Shown here: positions 9,501-18,527 of the stretch, piece after piece | How positions within the stretch are numbered: the first letter of the stretch is position 1 | Layout of the letters: every line of letters begins with the position of its first letter | NCBI RefSeq assembly: GCF_001761485.1 | Contig: NC_090775.1 | Span: 2,673,001-2,737,000 of the forward strand | Direction: 5' to 3' | Length of the DNA: 64,000 nucleotides | DNA from: Yarrowia lipolytica | Lineage: Eukaryota; Ascomycota; Dipodascomycetes; Dipodascales | The notes under the pieces: model-generated | The model's input: the letters and a program-made list of their open reading frames with translations, nothing else | Told to the model about the DNA's origin: nothing | The model's database searches: none | Translations under genes and position numbers: made by a program

Positions 9501-11241
9501 TCTAGCTCGTTTCAACCGAAATGAGCGACTTCCTCTTTTGCTTGGATCGGGATTCGCAGTCATCTGTGGAGCCGGATACCCTTCTCTTGCTCTTCTCTAT
9601 GGATCTGTGATGCAAGCATTTATGGTCGACCCTTTGGCTTACAAACATATGCTCCACGAGATTGACAAGTTCTCTGGTTTCTTCTTCATGGTGGGAATGG
9701 TCCAGCTGGGATCCTACTTCATGCAGGTTTACTATCTGGGTGTGGCCTCAGAGACTCTAGTGAGGAACCTCAAGCGAACCATCTTCTCACATCTTCTTAA
9801 CCAGGACCTGCGCTTCTTTGACACCACCACCACCGGCAAGTTGACTTCTTCCCTGTCTAAAGATACACAAAATGTTCAGGGACTAGGAGGAGCTACCTTT
9901 GGACAGATTCTGTCGTCTATTGTCACTGTTATAATCTCAGTGATTCTCTCCTGTTGCTACACCTGGAAGCTTGGACTTGTCTGTTCCGCCTGTATTCCTC
10001 TCATTCTATCCTCTGGCTTCTTCCGGTTCTACATTCTGACCCAGCTCAACCAGCGAGGACGAAAGGTGTACGAATCTTCGGCGGGATACGCCTGTGAAGC
10101 AACAAACAATATCCAGACGGTGATGGCGTTGACTCGAGAAGACGATGTTCTCAATTTTTACTCTTCCAAGGTCAACAATGTGGTGTATCACTCTGCCAAG
10201 AGTAACGCCATCAGTAGCATGTTGTTTGGTGCTTCGCAGACTCTCATCATTCTTATCAATGCCCTTGGATTCTGGTATGGCTCAACATTGATTCGAAAAC
10301 GGGAAATTGACATCAACCAGTTCTTTGTTGCCTTTGTCACTGTTGTCTTTGGTGTCCAATCAGCTGGATCCATCTTCTCCTTCACTCCTGATATGGGTAA
10401 GGCCAAGGTAGCTACTCAAAGCATTCATGAAATTCTCAAGGTGAAACCTGAGATTGGGGGAGACAAGGAGTCAGGTCTTTCTCTTGATCCTGAAAAGGTT
10501 GTGGGCAATATTTCATTCGACAATGTGAGATTCAGATACCCTGAACGACCTAAAATTCCTGTTCTTCAGGGTCTGAGCCTGTCCATCCCTGCTGGCTCAT
10601 ATGTCGCTCTTGTTGGCTCTTCTGGCTGTGGCAAGTCAACTACTATTTCGCTGATTGAACGGTTTTACGATGTGCTTCAAGGAAGTATCACTATCGATGG
10701 CATTGATATTCGAGATCTCAATCTTGGATCGTATCGGTCTCTCATCTCTCTGGTGCAGCAGGAGCCTATTCTGTTCAGTGGAACTATCCGAGAGAACATC
10801 TTGCTGGGTGCTGAAGGAGATGTCGACGATGCTACCTTGCATTCTGCAGCTATCCAGGCCAACATCCACAACTTTGTCATGTCCTTGCCCGATGGATACG
10901 ATACCTTCTGCGGAAACAAGGGCACGTTGCTTTCGGGAGGACAGAAGCAGCGAGTGGCCATTGCACGGGCTCTGATACGAGACCCCAAGATTCTGTTACT
11001 GGATGAAGCCACTTCTGCCCTGGACTCTGAATCTGAAAAGGTTGTTCAACAGGCTTTGGACACTGCAGCTCAAGGAAGAACCACCATCGCGGTGGCTCAC
11101 AGACTATCCACAATTCAAAATGCTGATTCTATTTATGTCCTTGAAGATGGAAAAGTCTTGGAGCAAGGTACTCATTCTCACTTGATGGCGAAGAAGGGAC
11201 GATACTACGAGCTGGTCAAGTTGCAAGCTTTGGAGGGCTGA
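6535..11241 (+). CDS. Full-size ABCB (P-glycoprotein/Ste6-type) ABC transporter
   Basis: The protein has 1568 residues. It has the arrangement TMD-NBD-TMD-NBD of ABCB exporters, which move lipids, drugs or lipopeptide pheromones across membranes. NBD1 has Walker A GASGSGKST at about 729, signature LSGGQKQR near 842 and Walker B ILLLDEATSALD near 862. NBD2 has GSSGCGKST near 1360, LSGGQKQR near 1466 and ILLLDEATSALD near 1486. Both H-loops (AHRLST) are present, so both ATP sites look competent. An N-terminal extension of about 350 residues precedes the first helix; its first half is Gln-rich and coiled-coil-like (about 85-200). The frame is open upstream to a GTG at 6460. I use ATG 6535 (MSDQAPP) because a leader intron seems to end there; ATG 6523 is the alternative if that intron is not real. 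Fungal relatives include Ste6 and Pmd1, and I cannot choose between mating-factor and drug export. Confidence 0.9.
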   Translation: MSDQAPPNSPGTRVPGEIGPQQSSQQVPMAYTIPGTTSTALDEEISEYRDTNRTTKTPGIDELTPTAFYDNRGVRHEHRGISEEMKKELKRQERRQHEMLQQKQLELRQQEALHQHQMLIIEQQKQDQIIQQQKQLQQLQRQQQEEVVRQQQLQQQQQLYQYYQQQQQQQQQYAAHMLQFEQQRREQMRQLQLAQYQASQAVQTHHQDVSHLTPSVPVPAAVTQPPASVARTASVSDMLVPPMTWSREEPAHTPQPTQSRRYTPTYGPAKDDYRGDSGGNRNSGHGGNRRIEIPITTIIQRPFEHYRSHNKSPIEFSTSPSGPSDSDEDFGDLTEAEIEVLRRQISTDKVKVNFLTLFRYATKLDIFILFIGMVTAAAAGVCMPLFTVIFGQMTNEFLAFIVLGSSADRFQHQINHYALYFVYIAVATFCLTSIKTYITVERGERLSARIRENYLKAIMRQNIGYFDKLGAGEVTNRITTDTNLIQEGISEKLGLIVSAVSSFITSLVIGFIKSARLTGIMISTVVALVLAMGICSTFLVRYVRWAIEDDSECSSIAEECFASITNIVAFGMQVKMDKRYEKPLNSSLKNYLLKARVLGAMVGILWCITYCMYALALWEGSRLVNKGETSIGHVITVLMALMIGAFQLGGVAPNMESLGSAVGAGKKIFETIDRVPDIDSLSGGETLSNLRGAISFKNVHFRYPSRPTVPILREFNLDIPSGATVALVGASGSGKSTIVALLERFYQPLGGSITVDGVSILSLDVKWLRQQMSLVSQEPTLFNCTIFENISHGLIGTEYENAERSVKMKLVEDACEQANCSEFIKTLTDGLDTQVGEKGYLLSGGQKQRVAIARAIISNPPILLLDEATSALDTRSEKLVQQALDKAAKNRTTIVIAHRLSTIKNADKIVVMSKGEILEQGSHDELIAARGTYYGLVGAQRIEDGGPETASTTEKGYYWESGSGSDFDVGSNVSVEKTTPLNTWGMIKLLARFNRNERLPLLLGSGFAVICGAGYPSLALLYGSVMQAFMVDPLAYKHMLHEIDKFSGFFFMVGMVQLGSYFMQVYYLGVASETLVRNLKRTIFSHLLNQDLRFFDTTTTGKLTSSLSKDTQNVQGLGGATFGQILSSIVTVIISVILSCCYTWKLGLVCSACIPLILSSGFFRFYILTQLNQRGRKVYESSAGYACEATNNIQTVMALTREDDVLNFYSSKVNNVVYHSAKSNAISSMLFGASQTLIILINALGFWYGSTLIRKREIDINQFFVAFVTVVFGVQSAGSIFSFTPDMGKAKVATQSIHEILKVKPEIGGDKESGLSLDPEKVVGNISFDNVRFRYPERPKIPVLQGLSLSIPAGSYVALVGSSGCGKSTTISLIERFYDVLQGSITIDGIDIRDLNLGSYRSLISLVQQEPILFSGTIRENILLGAEGDVDDATLHSAAIQANIHNFVMSLPDGYDTFCGNKGTLLSGGQKQRVAIARALIRDPKILLLDEATSALDSESEKVVQQALDTAAQGRTTIAVAHRLSTIQNADSIYVLEDGKVLEQGTHSHLMAKKGRYYELVKLQALEG
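6832..7050 (+). repeat. CAG/CAA-rich tract coding poly-Gln
   Basis: CAG and CAA codons dominate this part of the ABC transporter gene and give runs such as QQQQQQQ near 7024-7050, mixed with Glu, Leu and Arg. The tract is interrupted rather than pure and lies wholly inside the cytosolic N-terminal extension. Confidence 0.85.
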
Positions 11242-11324
11242 CGTGGATGAACGATTACATATAAAACACTAATGGACATCATACAATGAATACAGTACAG
11301 TTATTATTATGTATTAAATCTGAA

Positions 11325-13025
11325 TTACCCCTTAGTCTCATTGGTCTCCTCAATCTTTGTACCGTTGATCTCACCATTGGTCTCACCGTTAGTCACGCCA
11401 CAATTGGTCTTACTGTTAACCTCGCCGTTTATCTCCCTTTTAGTTCTCTCTCCGTTGTAGCTGAGCACGGCAACACCCTCAACATGCTTGGTCTGAGGGA
11501 AGAAGTCGAAGCCTCGAATGGACTCAACCTTGTATTCAGGACACTGTTTCAGAAGGTAAGCCACGTCTCGAGCCTGAGTATGCACGTTACAAGAGACGTA
11601 GACCAGTCTCTGGGGTTGGAAAGTAACCAGCTGGTTGATGAAGGCCTCGTCAGTACCCTTTCGAGGAGGATCGATAATCATGCAAGTCTGGGCAGGGTCA
11701 CAGTCGAGATCCTTAAAAATATTCTCGGCCTTTCCGGTCAGGAAAACGGCGTTGTTGATTTTGTTGAGCTCGGCATTCTTTCGAGCAAACTTGACACTCT
11801 CGTCGGAGATCTCCACTCCGTACACCTTCTCAACAGCCTGAGAACAGGTGATAGAGAACAGTCCAGATCCACAGTAAGCGTCAACCAAGAATCGGGGAGG
11901 CTTGCCGCCGTCGAGGAGAATGTTTTCTCGGACGTATGCAGTGACAGCAGGCAGAATGGAGTTGTTGTTCTGGAAGAACTCGCCAGCAGTAAAATCGAAC
12001 CGGTAGTTGTCAATGTATTCCGACACAATGGCTTTGTTGTCAGTGACGCACCTCTTATCGAAAGTCCCTTCCTCCTTCTTGATGGTGTTCTCTCGCAGGA
12101 GGTATGTCTTTCCTCGTTTTGCGGTCTTGTAGTGAAGTTTGACATCTTCTCGGGACTCCTTGAGACCCTCGCGGACAACAGGAGTTCCAATAGGACAGTC
12201 TTCAATGTCCAAAACTCGATTGACAGTCTTCATGTTGAAACCGTAGGGTGGTGGAGATGCAAGCCATTCGGGCGATTTGGTCTTGGGCACGTCGTAATGA
12301 GGGGTTAGTTTGGTTCGGTAGCCCATAGTCTCAGGAGAAGGGAAAGTGGGACCCACTTCAGGCAGAACAGCGTCTTCAGTATGGCAGTAGTATCTGAAGG
12401 CGTTGACGACCACATTCCGCTTCTGGTTCAATTGCTTCTCGTAGTCCATGAACTGGTACTGGCAGCCAGAGCACTCTCCGAAGTATTTGCAGCTAGTGAG
12501 AGCGTCGTCTCTGAGATCTCCCTTGCTGATAACTTCGACAATCTCGCTCTGGAAAAAGTACAGGTTTTTCTTGTAGACTCGGACCTTGACCTTGTCACCG
12601 GGCAGAGCGAAAGGCACCACCAGAACTCGCTTCTCTCCATCTTCTCGCTCCTCAACAGCAATTCCATCTCCATCAGCACCCAGACCAGAAATGGACACCT
12701 CGACCTCGTATTTCTGGTGAATCAGCTCCTTCTCGGGTCTTTCTGTTGCTCCTTCGTCGCTCCGCTCCTCTCGTCGGATTTTCTTCATCATGGCAGGACT
12801 GATGAGTTTGTTCTGGACCTGATCCAGGGTGGTTGGAGGGTTGGCTGCACCCAGAACTCGCTTGATGTCGTTCAAAAGCACCGAATCCGAGGCCATGGGA
12901 TCCCGCAGTGTGTCAACAATGTCCAGCACTGCATTCTTTCGTGCTCGCTTCAACGATTTGTGACTTTGTGTGACCATCGTTCGTACTAACCGTAGCATAT
13001 ACTGGCCAACTGATTTTTTTCCCAT
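11325..13025 (-). CDS. TRM2: tRNA (uracil-5-)-methyltransferase, Trm2 family
   Basis: The product of 566 residues belongs to the TrmA/RumA/Trm2 family, which makes m5U54 in the T-loop of tRNA using S-adenosylmethionine. A TRAM domain spans about 105-166. Cysteines 179, 185 and 188 match the Cys cluster of the RumA-like branch. The methyltransferase core has FQNNN at 351-355, the SAM loop DAYCGSG at 382-388, DPPRKG at 452-457 and the catalytic VSCN (Cys479). The downstream FFPQTKHVE element is at 508-516. The last 35 or so residues are a low-complexity tail with repeated NGE[TIV] units and no homology I can name. The basic N-terminal 30 residues could support nuclear or mitochondrial entry. 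The 3' end is 83 bp from that of the convergent ABC transporter gene. Confidence 0.93.
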   Translation of the reverse strand: MGKKSVGQYMLRLVRTMVTQSHKSLKRARKNAVLDIVDTLRDPMASDSVLLNDIKRVLGAANPPTTLDQVQNKLISPAMMKKIRREERSDEGATERPEKELIHQKYEVEVSISGLGADGDGIAVEEREDGEKRVLVVPFALPGDKVKVRVYKKNLYFFQSEIVEVISKGDLRDDALTSCKYFGECSGCQYQFMDYEKQLNQKRNVVVNAFRYYCHTEDAVLPEVGPTFPSPETMGYRTKLTPHYDVPKTKSPEWLASPPPYGFNMKTVNRVLDIEDCPIGTPVVREGLKESREDVKLHYKTAKRGKTYLLRENTIKKEEGTFDKRCVTDNKAIVSEYIDNYRFDFTAGEFFQNNNSILPAVTAYVRENILLDGGKPPRFLVDAYCGSGLFSITCSQAVEKVYGVEISDESVKFARKNAELNKINNAVFLTGKAENIFKDLDCDPAQTCMIIDPPRKGTDEAFINQLVTFQPQRLVYVSCNVHTQARDVAYLLKQCPEYKVESIRGFDFFPQTKHVEGVAVLSYNGERTKREINGEVNSKTNCGVTNGETNGEINGTKIEETNETKG

Positions 13026-14286
13026 CCAAAAAAATCCAAATGTTCAACCTTAATTTTTTCGTACTGTGCGCCAACTCTATCGTATTACATGAAAGCATTA
13101 TTGACAGTGTATTGATTGGTGGGCGACGAACATGATGGAGAACCAATCAACTAGAGTCGTAAAATTGTGGGAGATAGTAAAATGTGGTTTGTGCATGTTC
13201 CTAGATGCTGCAAAAACAGTCATGAGTCCTCCTTCTGCTACGAGTAGTTCATATATAAAGCGGCTTATTACTGTAGTTTGGGATGCTCAAGAAGTCTCAG
13301 ATTGTCCGGTAGCTGTACAAGGTCAGGAAGCGATAGTGTTAATATTCCATCCTCCAAAAGCCATTGAGTCGGTCTTATGGAGATTTCTTTCTCTGTCATA
13401 CACTGTATGTGTCTTTCTAAACGAACTTGATGTTCTCTACGCTTGATAATCTCGTAACTTCTAACAATATGTACATACTGTACTTGTAGTTCAGTGGTGA
13501 TATTAATGAAGTATCACGCAGTACAGTGGTTAAAGTACTTCCAGTAAGGGAATCAAAGAAAGAGTAAAAACATGTACGTACAAGTGGACTCAATACGGGT
13601 ATCGAGATACTGAGAAAGTGCTTTGAGACACCAGCGTAGAGTCATTTGGTGGCTTGCTAGGGTGACTAATTACCTACGAACTGTCCCCTCTTAGTTATAG
13701 GGTCATGAAAAAGTCACTTGGATCGAAGGTCTAACTAGATGAGTCACTCATAAAGTCATAGGATAAGCACACGATACTTGTAAGCTACTCGCGCGTACTG
13801 GTGTTGATGTCTTATCATGGTAACGATTTGACTCAATGATTCACACCACCATGTCAACATTGTCGCGTGAGTTCAAACTCTTCCACTTTTGCAGCCATGC
13901 GAATACAGTTGTCCAACTCAAATAAATCACGGCACCCAAAATATTTACAGTATTTCTGTAGTGTGTTCGTCACATCCCATCACAGTCGTCACATCATTGT
14001 GAGGAAGATGTGAGCACGCTCGTAGTGCCCAAGAAGCGAAATGTTACAGGGGCAGAATTAAATCGTGCTACATTATTCTTCCAGGTTTAGAGAGGCGGAC
14101 GTCCGTAGAAAGCTAGACGCCAGTCAACAAGCCTGGTTGTTACTTGAAGAAGAAAACGTTTTAGCAAGAGATGCAGCTTTTATAGTGCATGTCCAACTCC
14201 CAACCCAAACCCAAACTCAAAATAAGCCCGACAGGTAACGTTTTTTTCAGAGTCATAATTTCACAGATCACCCGTGAGTTGGTTAG
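13026..14286. other. Divergent promoter region TRM2/VAS1
   Basis: A 1.26-kb region between divergent genes. A 104-codon ATG frame at 13132-13446 resembles nothing and overlaps the expected TRM2 promoter, so I do not call it. TATATAAAG occurs near 13249-13257. One TACTTGTAG word is at 13481-13489. The right end carries the VAS1 upstream ORF described separately. Confidence 0.6.
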
Positions 14287-14368
14287 TACACCATTTTCCG
14301 AACATCACTTAAAAGATTGGCATTTCCCAGGCAAGGAATTGCACACCCCCGATTTTTGCGATACATGA
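14189..14368 (+). other. Upstream ORF overlapping the VAS1 start
   Basis: A 59-codon ORF starts at ATG 14189 and its TGA (14366-14368) overlaps the VAS1 ATG (14365-14367) in the arrangement ATGA. It is in another frame than VAS1. Whether it is transcribed depends on the unknown transcription start; a TTTATAG near 14178 could place the start downstream of it. Confidence 0.35.
14287..14364 (+). other. In-frame non-AUG N-terminal extension of VAS1
   Basis: The VAS1 frame stays open for 26 codons before its first ATG, up to a TAG at 14284. The translation (IFRTSLKRLAFPRQGIAHPR from 14293 and then FLRY) has several Arg/Lys, hydroxyl and hydrophobic residues and no acidic residue, which is the composition of a mitochondrial presequence. 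Near-cognate starts in good context are ATT at 14293 (A at -3) and TTG at 14317 (A at -3, G at +4). Confidence 0.5.
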
Positions 14369-17300
14369 GTGAATCCGCACAGCCCCCCGCTGCCGCTCCT
14401 GCTGCAGGAGAGGCCAAGCCCAAGACCCCCAAGCAGCTGGAAAACGAGAGAAAGAAGGCCGAGAAGCTGGCCAAGTTCAACGCCAAACAGGCTGCTAAGA
14501 AGGACGCTCCCAAGAAGGAGGCTGCCCCTAAGAAGGCAAAGAAGGAGGTTGAGCCTGTTCCCGAGTTTGTCGACAAGACTGTCAAGGGCGAGAAGAAGAT
14601 TCTTGTGTCTCTGGATGATCCTGCTCTCAAGTCTTACAACCCTGCCACAATCGAATCTTCGTGGTACGAGTGGTGGGAGAAGCAGGGATACTTTGAGCCT
14701 GAGCTCAAGGCCGACGGATCTCCCAAGGACAAGGGTCTCTACGTCATCCCCATTCCTCCTCCTAACGTCACTGGAGCTCTCCATATTGGACATGGTCTCA
14801 CCGTTGCCCTTCAGGATGGTCTGATTCGATTCCACCGAATGAAGGGAAAGACTGTTCTTTACGTCCCCGGTTTCGACCACGCCGGTATCTCGACTCAGTC
14901 TGTTGTTGAGAAGATGCTGTGGGCCAAGGAAAAGAAGACGCGACACGATCTGGGCCGAGAAAAGTTCACCGATCTGGTCTGGGAGTGGAAGGAGGACTAC
15001 CACGTTCGAATTAAGAACCAGTTGAAGAAGCTCGGTGCTTCGTACGACTGGTCTCGAGAGGCCTTCACTCTGGACCAGCCCCGAACCAAGGCTGTCAACG
15101 AAGCCTTCTGCCGACTGCACGAAGAGGGCGTCATCTACCGAGCCTCCCGTCTCGTCAACTGGTGTGTTGCCCTTAACACTACCCTGTCTAACTTAGAGGT
15201 TGAGAACAAGGAGATTGATGGCTTCACTAAGATGAACGTTCCCGGCTACGACGAGCCCGTTGAGTTTGGTGTCCTCACCCACTTCTCCTACAAGGTCACT
15301 GGCTCCGACGAGAAATTGACCGTTGCCACCACTCGAGTCGAGACCATGTTTGGAGACACTGGTATTGCTGTTCACCCCGACGATAAGCGATACGCTCATC
15401 TCCACGGCAAGACTGTTGACCACCCCTTCCTGGACCGAACCATTCCCATTGTCACTGATGCCGAGGCTGTCGACATGGAGTTTGGAACCGGAGCCGTCAA
15501 GATCACTCCTGCCCATGACCCCAACGATTACCTGACCGGTAAGCGACAGAACCTCGAGTTTGTCAACATCCTTAATGACAACGGTACTCTCAATGAGGCC
15601 TGTGGCGATTTTGCCGGTCTCAAGCGATTCGATGCCCGAAAGAAGGTCATTGAGAAGCTCAAGGAGGTTGGTCTGTTTGAGAACCAGACCGCCAACCCCA
15701 TGTCGGTTCCCACCTGTGCCAAATCTGGAGACGTCATTGAGCCTCTCCTCAAGCCCCAGTGGTGGGTCCGAAACAAGGAGCAGGCTGATGTTGCCATGGA
15801 GGCTGTTCGAGATGGCCGAATCACCATCACCCCTAAGACCTCCGAGTCCGAGTACTTCCAGTGGCTCGGCAACATCCAGGACTGGTGTATCTCTCGACAG
15901 CTGTGGTGGGGTCACCGAGCTCCCGTCTACTTTGTCAACCTCGAGTCTGAGGCCGATCAGGACAAGGAGGACGGCAAGTGGTGGATTGCTGGCCGAACCG
16001 AGGACGAGGCCCGAGAAAAGGCCGCTGCCAAGTTCGGAACTGACAAGTTTACCCTCGAGCAGGACGAGGATGTTCTCGATACGTGGTTCTCCTCCGGTCT
16101 GTGGCCCTTCTCTCTGCTCGGATGGCCCGACAAGACCAAGGACATGGAGACGTTCTACCCCATGACCATGCTGGAGACTGGCTGGGATATTCTCTTCTTC
16201 TGGGTCGCCCGAATGATCATGCTGGGTATCAAGCTCACTGGCGACATCCCCTTCCGAGAGGTGTTCACCCACTCTCTGGTTCGAGACGCCCAGGGCCGAA
16301 AGATGTCCAAGTCTCTCGGTAACGTCATTGACCCTCTGGACGTCATTTCAGGTATCCCTCTCAAGGACCTGCATGCCAAGCTGCACCAGGGTAACCTGGA
16401 CCCCCGAGAGGTCAAGAAGGCCGAGGACGGACAGACCATGTCTTTCCCCAACGGTATCCCTGAATGCGGTACCGACGCCATGCGATTCGCCCTTTGTGCC
16501 TACACCACCGGAGGTCGAGACATCAACCTTGATATTAACCGAGTCGAGGGCTACCGAAAATTCTGCAACAAGATGTACAACGCCACCAAGTTTGCTCTCA
16601 TGCGTCTTGGCGACGACTACGTCCCTCCTGCTAGCGACGCTCCCGGCAAGGACCTCTCTCTCGTCGAGAAGTGGATTCTGCACAAGTACACCCATGCTGC
16701 CAAGACTGCTGATGAGGCTCTGCAGCACAACAACTTCATGGACTCCACCACCGCCGTCTACAACTTCTGGCTCTACGAACTGTGTGACGTTTACATTGAG
16801 AACTCCAAGTTCTTGATTCTCAGCGGTACACCCGAGCAGCAAAAGTCCGCTCGAGACACTCTCTACACTTGTCTGGAGGGTGCCATCAAGATGATGCATC
16901 CCTTCATGCCCTACCTCACCGAGGAGTTGTGGCAGCGACTCCCCCGACGAGTCGGCGACAAGACTGAGACCATCATGCGAGCCTCCTACCCCGAGTTCAA
17001 CCCTGCCTTTGATAACGCCGAGGCCGAGAAGGGCTACGATCTGGTTCTGGATATTGTCAAGGCCGCTCGATCTCTGCTGGCCCAGTACGGCATTCTCAAG
17101 GACTCCCAGATCATTGTCCAGGGCTCCGACGCCGTGTCCAAGACCGTTGGTGAGCAGACCGAGTCGATTCTGTCGCTGGTCAAGGCCGCCAACAAGGTGC
17201 AGTCCATTTCTTCTTCCGACTCTGCACCTGACGGATGTGTTGTTTCTGTCGTCAGCCCTGAGTGCTCTGTCTACATCCTTGTCAAGGGTCTCGTTGACCT

Positions 17301-17508
17301 CGACGCCGAGATCAAGAAGGCCCACACCAAGATCGAGAAGTGCGAGAAGTCCAAGGCTTCGCTCGAGAAGCAGATGGCCGTTAAGGACTACGAGACCAAG
17401 GTGCGAGCCGACGTCCAGGAGTCTAACACCAAGCGATTTGAGGCTCTGACCGCCGAGATCGAGGGTCTCAACTCCATGGTTGAGGACTTCAAGAAGCTTT
17501 CTGCTTAG
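14365..17508 (+). CDS. VAS1: Valyl-tRNA synthetase
   Basis: The first ATG gives 1047 residues. The enzyme charges tRNA-Val and proofreads through an editing domain. A Lys/Ala-rich eukaryotic N-terminal extension (about 1-70) precedes a class I catalytic core with HIGH at 140-143 and KMSKS at 646-650. The connective-peptide editing domain lies between them (about 290-480). The anticodon-binding domain and a C-terminal coiled-coil arm (about 980-1045) complete the family layout. The ATG form lacks a presequence and should be cytosolic. Yeasts usually make the mitochondrial form from the same gene, and the open non-AUG extension upstream could supply it. No second valine enzyme is seen in the window. 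Confidence 0.96.
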   Translation: MSESAQPPAAAPAAGEAKPKTPKQLENERKKAEKLAKFNAKQAAKKDAPKKEAAPKKAKKEVEPVPEFVDKTVKGEKKILVSLDDPALKSYNPATIESSWYEWWEKQGYFEPELKADGSPKDKGLYVIPIPPPNVTGALHIGHGLTVALQDGLIRFHRMKGKTVLYVPGFDHAGISTQSVVEKMLWAKEKKTRHDLGREKFTDLVWEWKEDYHVRIKNQLKKLGASYDWSREAFTLDQPRTKAVNEAFCRLHEEGVIYRASRLVNWCVALNTTLSNLEVENKEIDGFTKMNVPGYDEPVEFGVLTHFSYKVTGSDEKLTVATTRVETMFGDTGIAVHPDDKRYAHLHGKTVDHPFLDRTIPIVTDAEAVDMEFGTGAVKITPAHDPNDYLTGKRQNLEFVNILNDNGTLNEACGDFAGLKRFDARKKVIEKLKEVGLFENQTANPMSVPTCAKSGDVIEPLLKPQWWVRNKEQADVAMEAVRDGRITITPKTSESEYFQWLGNIQDWCISRQLWWGHRAPVYFVNLESEADQDKEDGKWWIAGRTEDEAREKAAAKFGTDKFTLEQDEDVLDTWFSSGLWPFSLLGWPDKTKDMETFYPMTMLETGWDILFFWVARMIMLGIKLTGDIPFREVFTHSLVRDAQGRKMSKSLGNVIDPLDVISGIPLKDLHAKLHQGNLDPREVKKAEDGQTMSFPNGIPECGTDAMRFALCAYTTGGRDINLDINRVEGYRKFCNKMYNATKFALMRLGDDYVPPASDAPGKDLSLVEKWILHKYTHAAKTADEALQHNNFMDSTTAVYNFWLYELCDVYIENSKFLILSGTPEQQKSARDTLYTCLEGAIKMMHPFMPYLTEELWQRLPRRVGDKTETIMRASYPEFNPAFDNAEAEKGYDLVLDIVKAARSLLAQYGILKDSQIIVQGSDAVSKTVGEQTESILSLVKAANKVQSISSSDSAPDGCVVSVVSPECSVYILVKGLVDLDAEIKKAHTKIEKCEKSKASLEKQMAVKDYETKVRADVQESNTKRFEALTAEIEGLNSMVEDFKKLSA

Positions 17509-17876
17509 GTGGATCTTGTAAATCTCTACTGAATGAATAATGTGTATTGTATTGTATGAGAGTGTAAAGGTAGTGTGAGTAAATATACGTGTGTGCATTA
17601 ATATGAACTTGTAGAAGTAACTAAGAGACAGCTGTTGTATTTGTATGATTGATACCAAAAAAGTACAGTACATCCATACTTGTACTTGTACGTTGGATTC
17701 GTTATACGTGTCTTTGATCCTACTTCAACATGTCGATCCTTCTATAGAAATCCTACAGGCTCCTGCCCTACTATGTATCATTCAAGTGTGTCATAAACTA
17801 CAGTACATCCTGTCATCCGCCCATTATTACGTGTCTTTTCATGTCTATCCATTAATAGGTATAAATTACCGATGCA
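17509..17876. other. Convergent 3' region VAS1/RRP46
   Basis: About 370 bp of AT-rich 3' flanking sequence. It contains TACTTGTACTTGTAC at 17678-17692. No gene seen. Confidence 0.7.
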
Positions 17877-18527
17877 TTACTCCTGCCCAGCATCAATTCG
17901 AAGGCCCTCCTTAACACCCTTCTCAATCCGCTCTCTCATATCCAGAGCCACGTCTTCACATGCACGTGCGGCCTGCTCAAGCACCTCAAACAGTTGGTTC
18001 TCGGTGAACTCACCTTCACTCTCACACATCAACAGACCCGTGGCCTTGTTGTTCTCCACGAAATACGAAACAGCATGTGTAGACGTCGACTGAGACACCT
18101 GTTTTCGAGTGGGATGCAAAATGAGCTTATCGTCGACAATGGCAATGGCGACTGCTGTAAAAAGACCAGTCATGGGCGTTCTGCTGTCAATCAATGCCAG
18201 ACACATGGCGTTCAGACATGCCGCTAGCTTGAGCACGTTGTATCCGGTTCCTTCACCCTGTTCAAGAATCTGAATCACAATCTGAAGCAACATGCGAGGG
18301 TACAAGTTTCGCACCACTGTGGCGGCCAAAACACTGTAGATTCGATCCTTAATCAGTGTCTCCCGGGTTGTGGCCTGTCCAATAGCAGGACGAATCACCA
18401 GCTCCACCTGAGCTAGTGTAGGTTCATCTGTCCGTCGCCGAGTTTCTATGGGACCCGTGACCGAGCAAATCACACTTGTTCCTTGCTCCCATTTGGCAGA
18501 TCCATCCACATTGTTCAAAATGTTCAT
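17877..18527 (-). CDS. RRP46: Exosome core subunit Rrp46 (RNase PH fold)
   Basis: The 216-residue protein matches the RNase PH-like Rrp46 subunit of the exosome ring, which processes and degrades rRNA precursors and other RNAs in nucleus and cytoplasm. The N-terminal block VDGSAKWEQG and CSVTGPIE, the central RPAIGQATTRE and the ILEQGEG segment are family hallmarks. Length fits the 220-odd residues of yeast Rrp46. Eukaryotic ring subunits of this fold are catalytically inactive, so a structural role is expected. The short distance to a dyad GAAATATTTC upstream is treated separately. It is divergent from TPC1. Confidence 0.9.
   Translation of the reverse strand: MNILNNVDGSAKWEQGTSVICSVTGPIETRRRTDEPTLAQVELVIRPAIGQATTRETLIKDRIYSVLAATVVRNLYPRMLLQIVIQILEQGEGTGYNVLKLAACLNAMCLALIDSRTPMTGLFTAVAIAIVDDKLILHPTRKQVSQSTSTHAVSYFVENNKATGLLMCESEGEFTENQLFEVLEQAARACEDVALDMRERIEKGVKEGLRIDAGQE

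Noticed and set aside
13132-13446. 104-codon ATG frame between TRM2 and VAS1
   Set aside because: No recognisable domain or biased composition, and it occupies the expected divergent promoter.
14317-14319. TTG at 14317 as the main VAS1 start
   Set aside because: The major cytosolic form should use the ATG at 14365; TTG is kept only as a possible start of the mitochondrial form.
14274-14335. Intron joining the upstream ORF in frame to VAS1 (GTGAGT at 14274)
   Set aside because: The needed 3' AG has no CTAAC-like branch point nearby, unlike every accepted intron of the window.
16348-17673. 441-codon minus-strand frame opposite VAS1, and similar long antisense frames opposite CCT4, TRM2 and MLP1
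   Set aside because: Codon bias of highly expressed genes leaves long antisense frames open; none has a recognisable domain.
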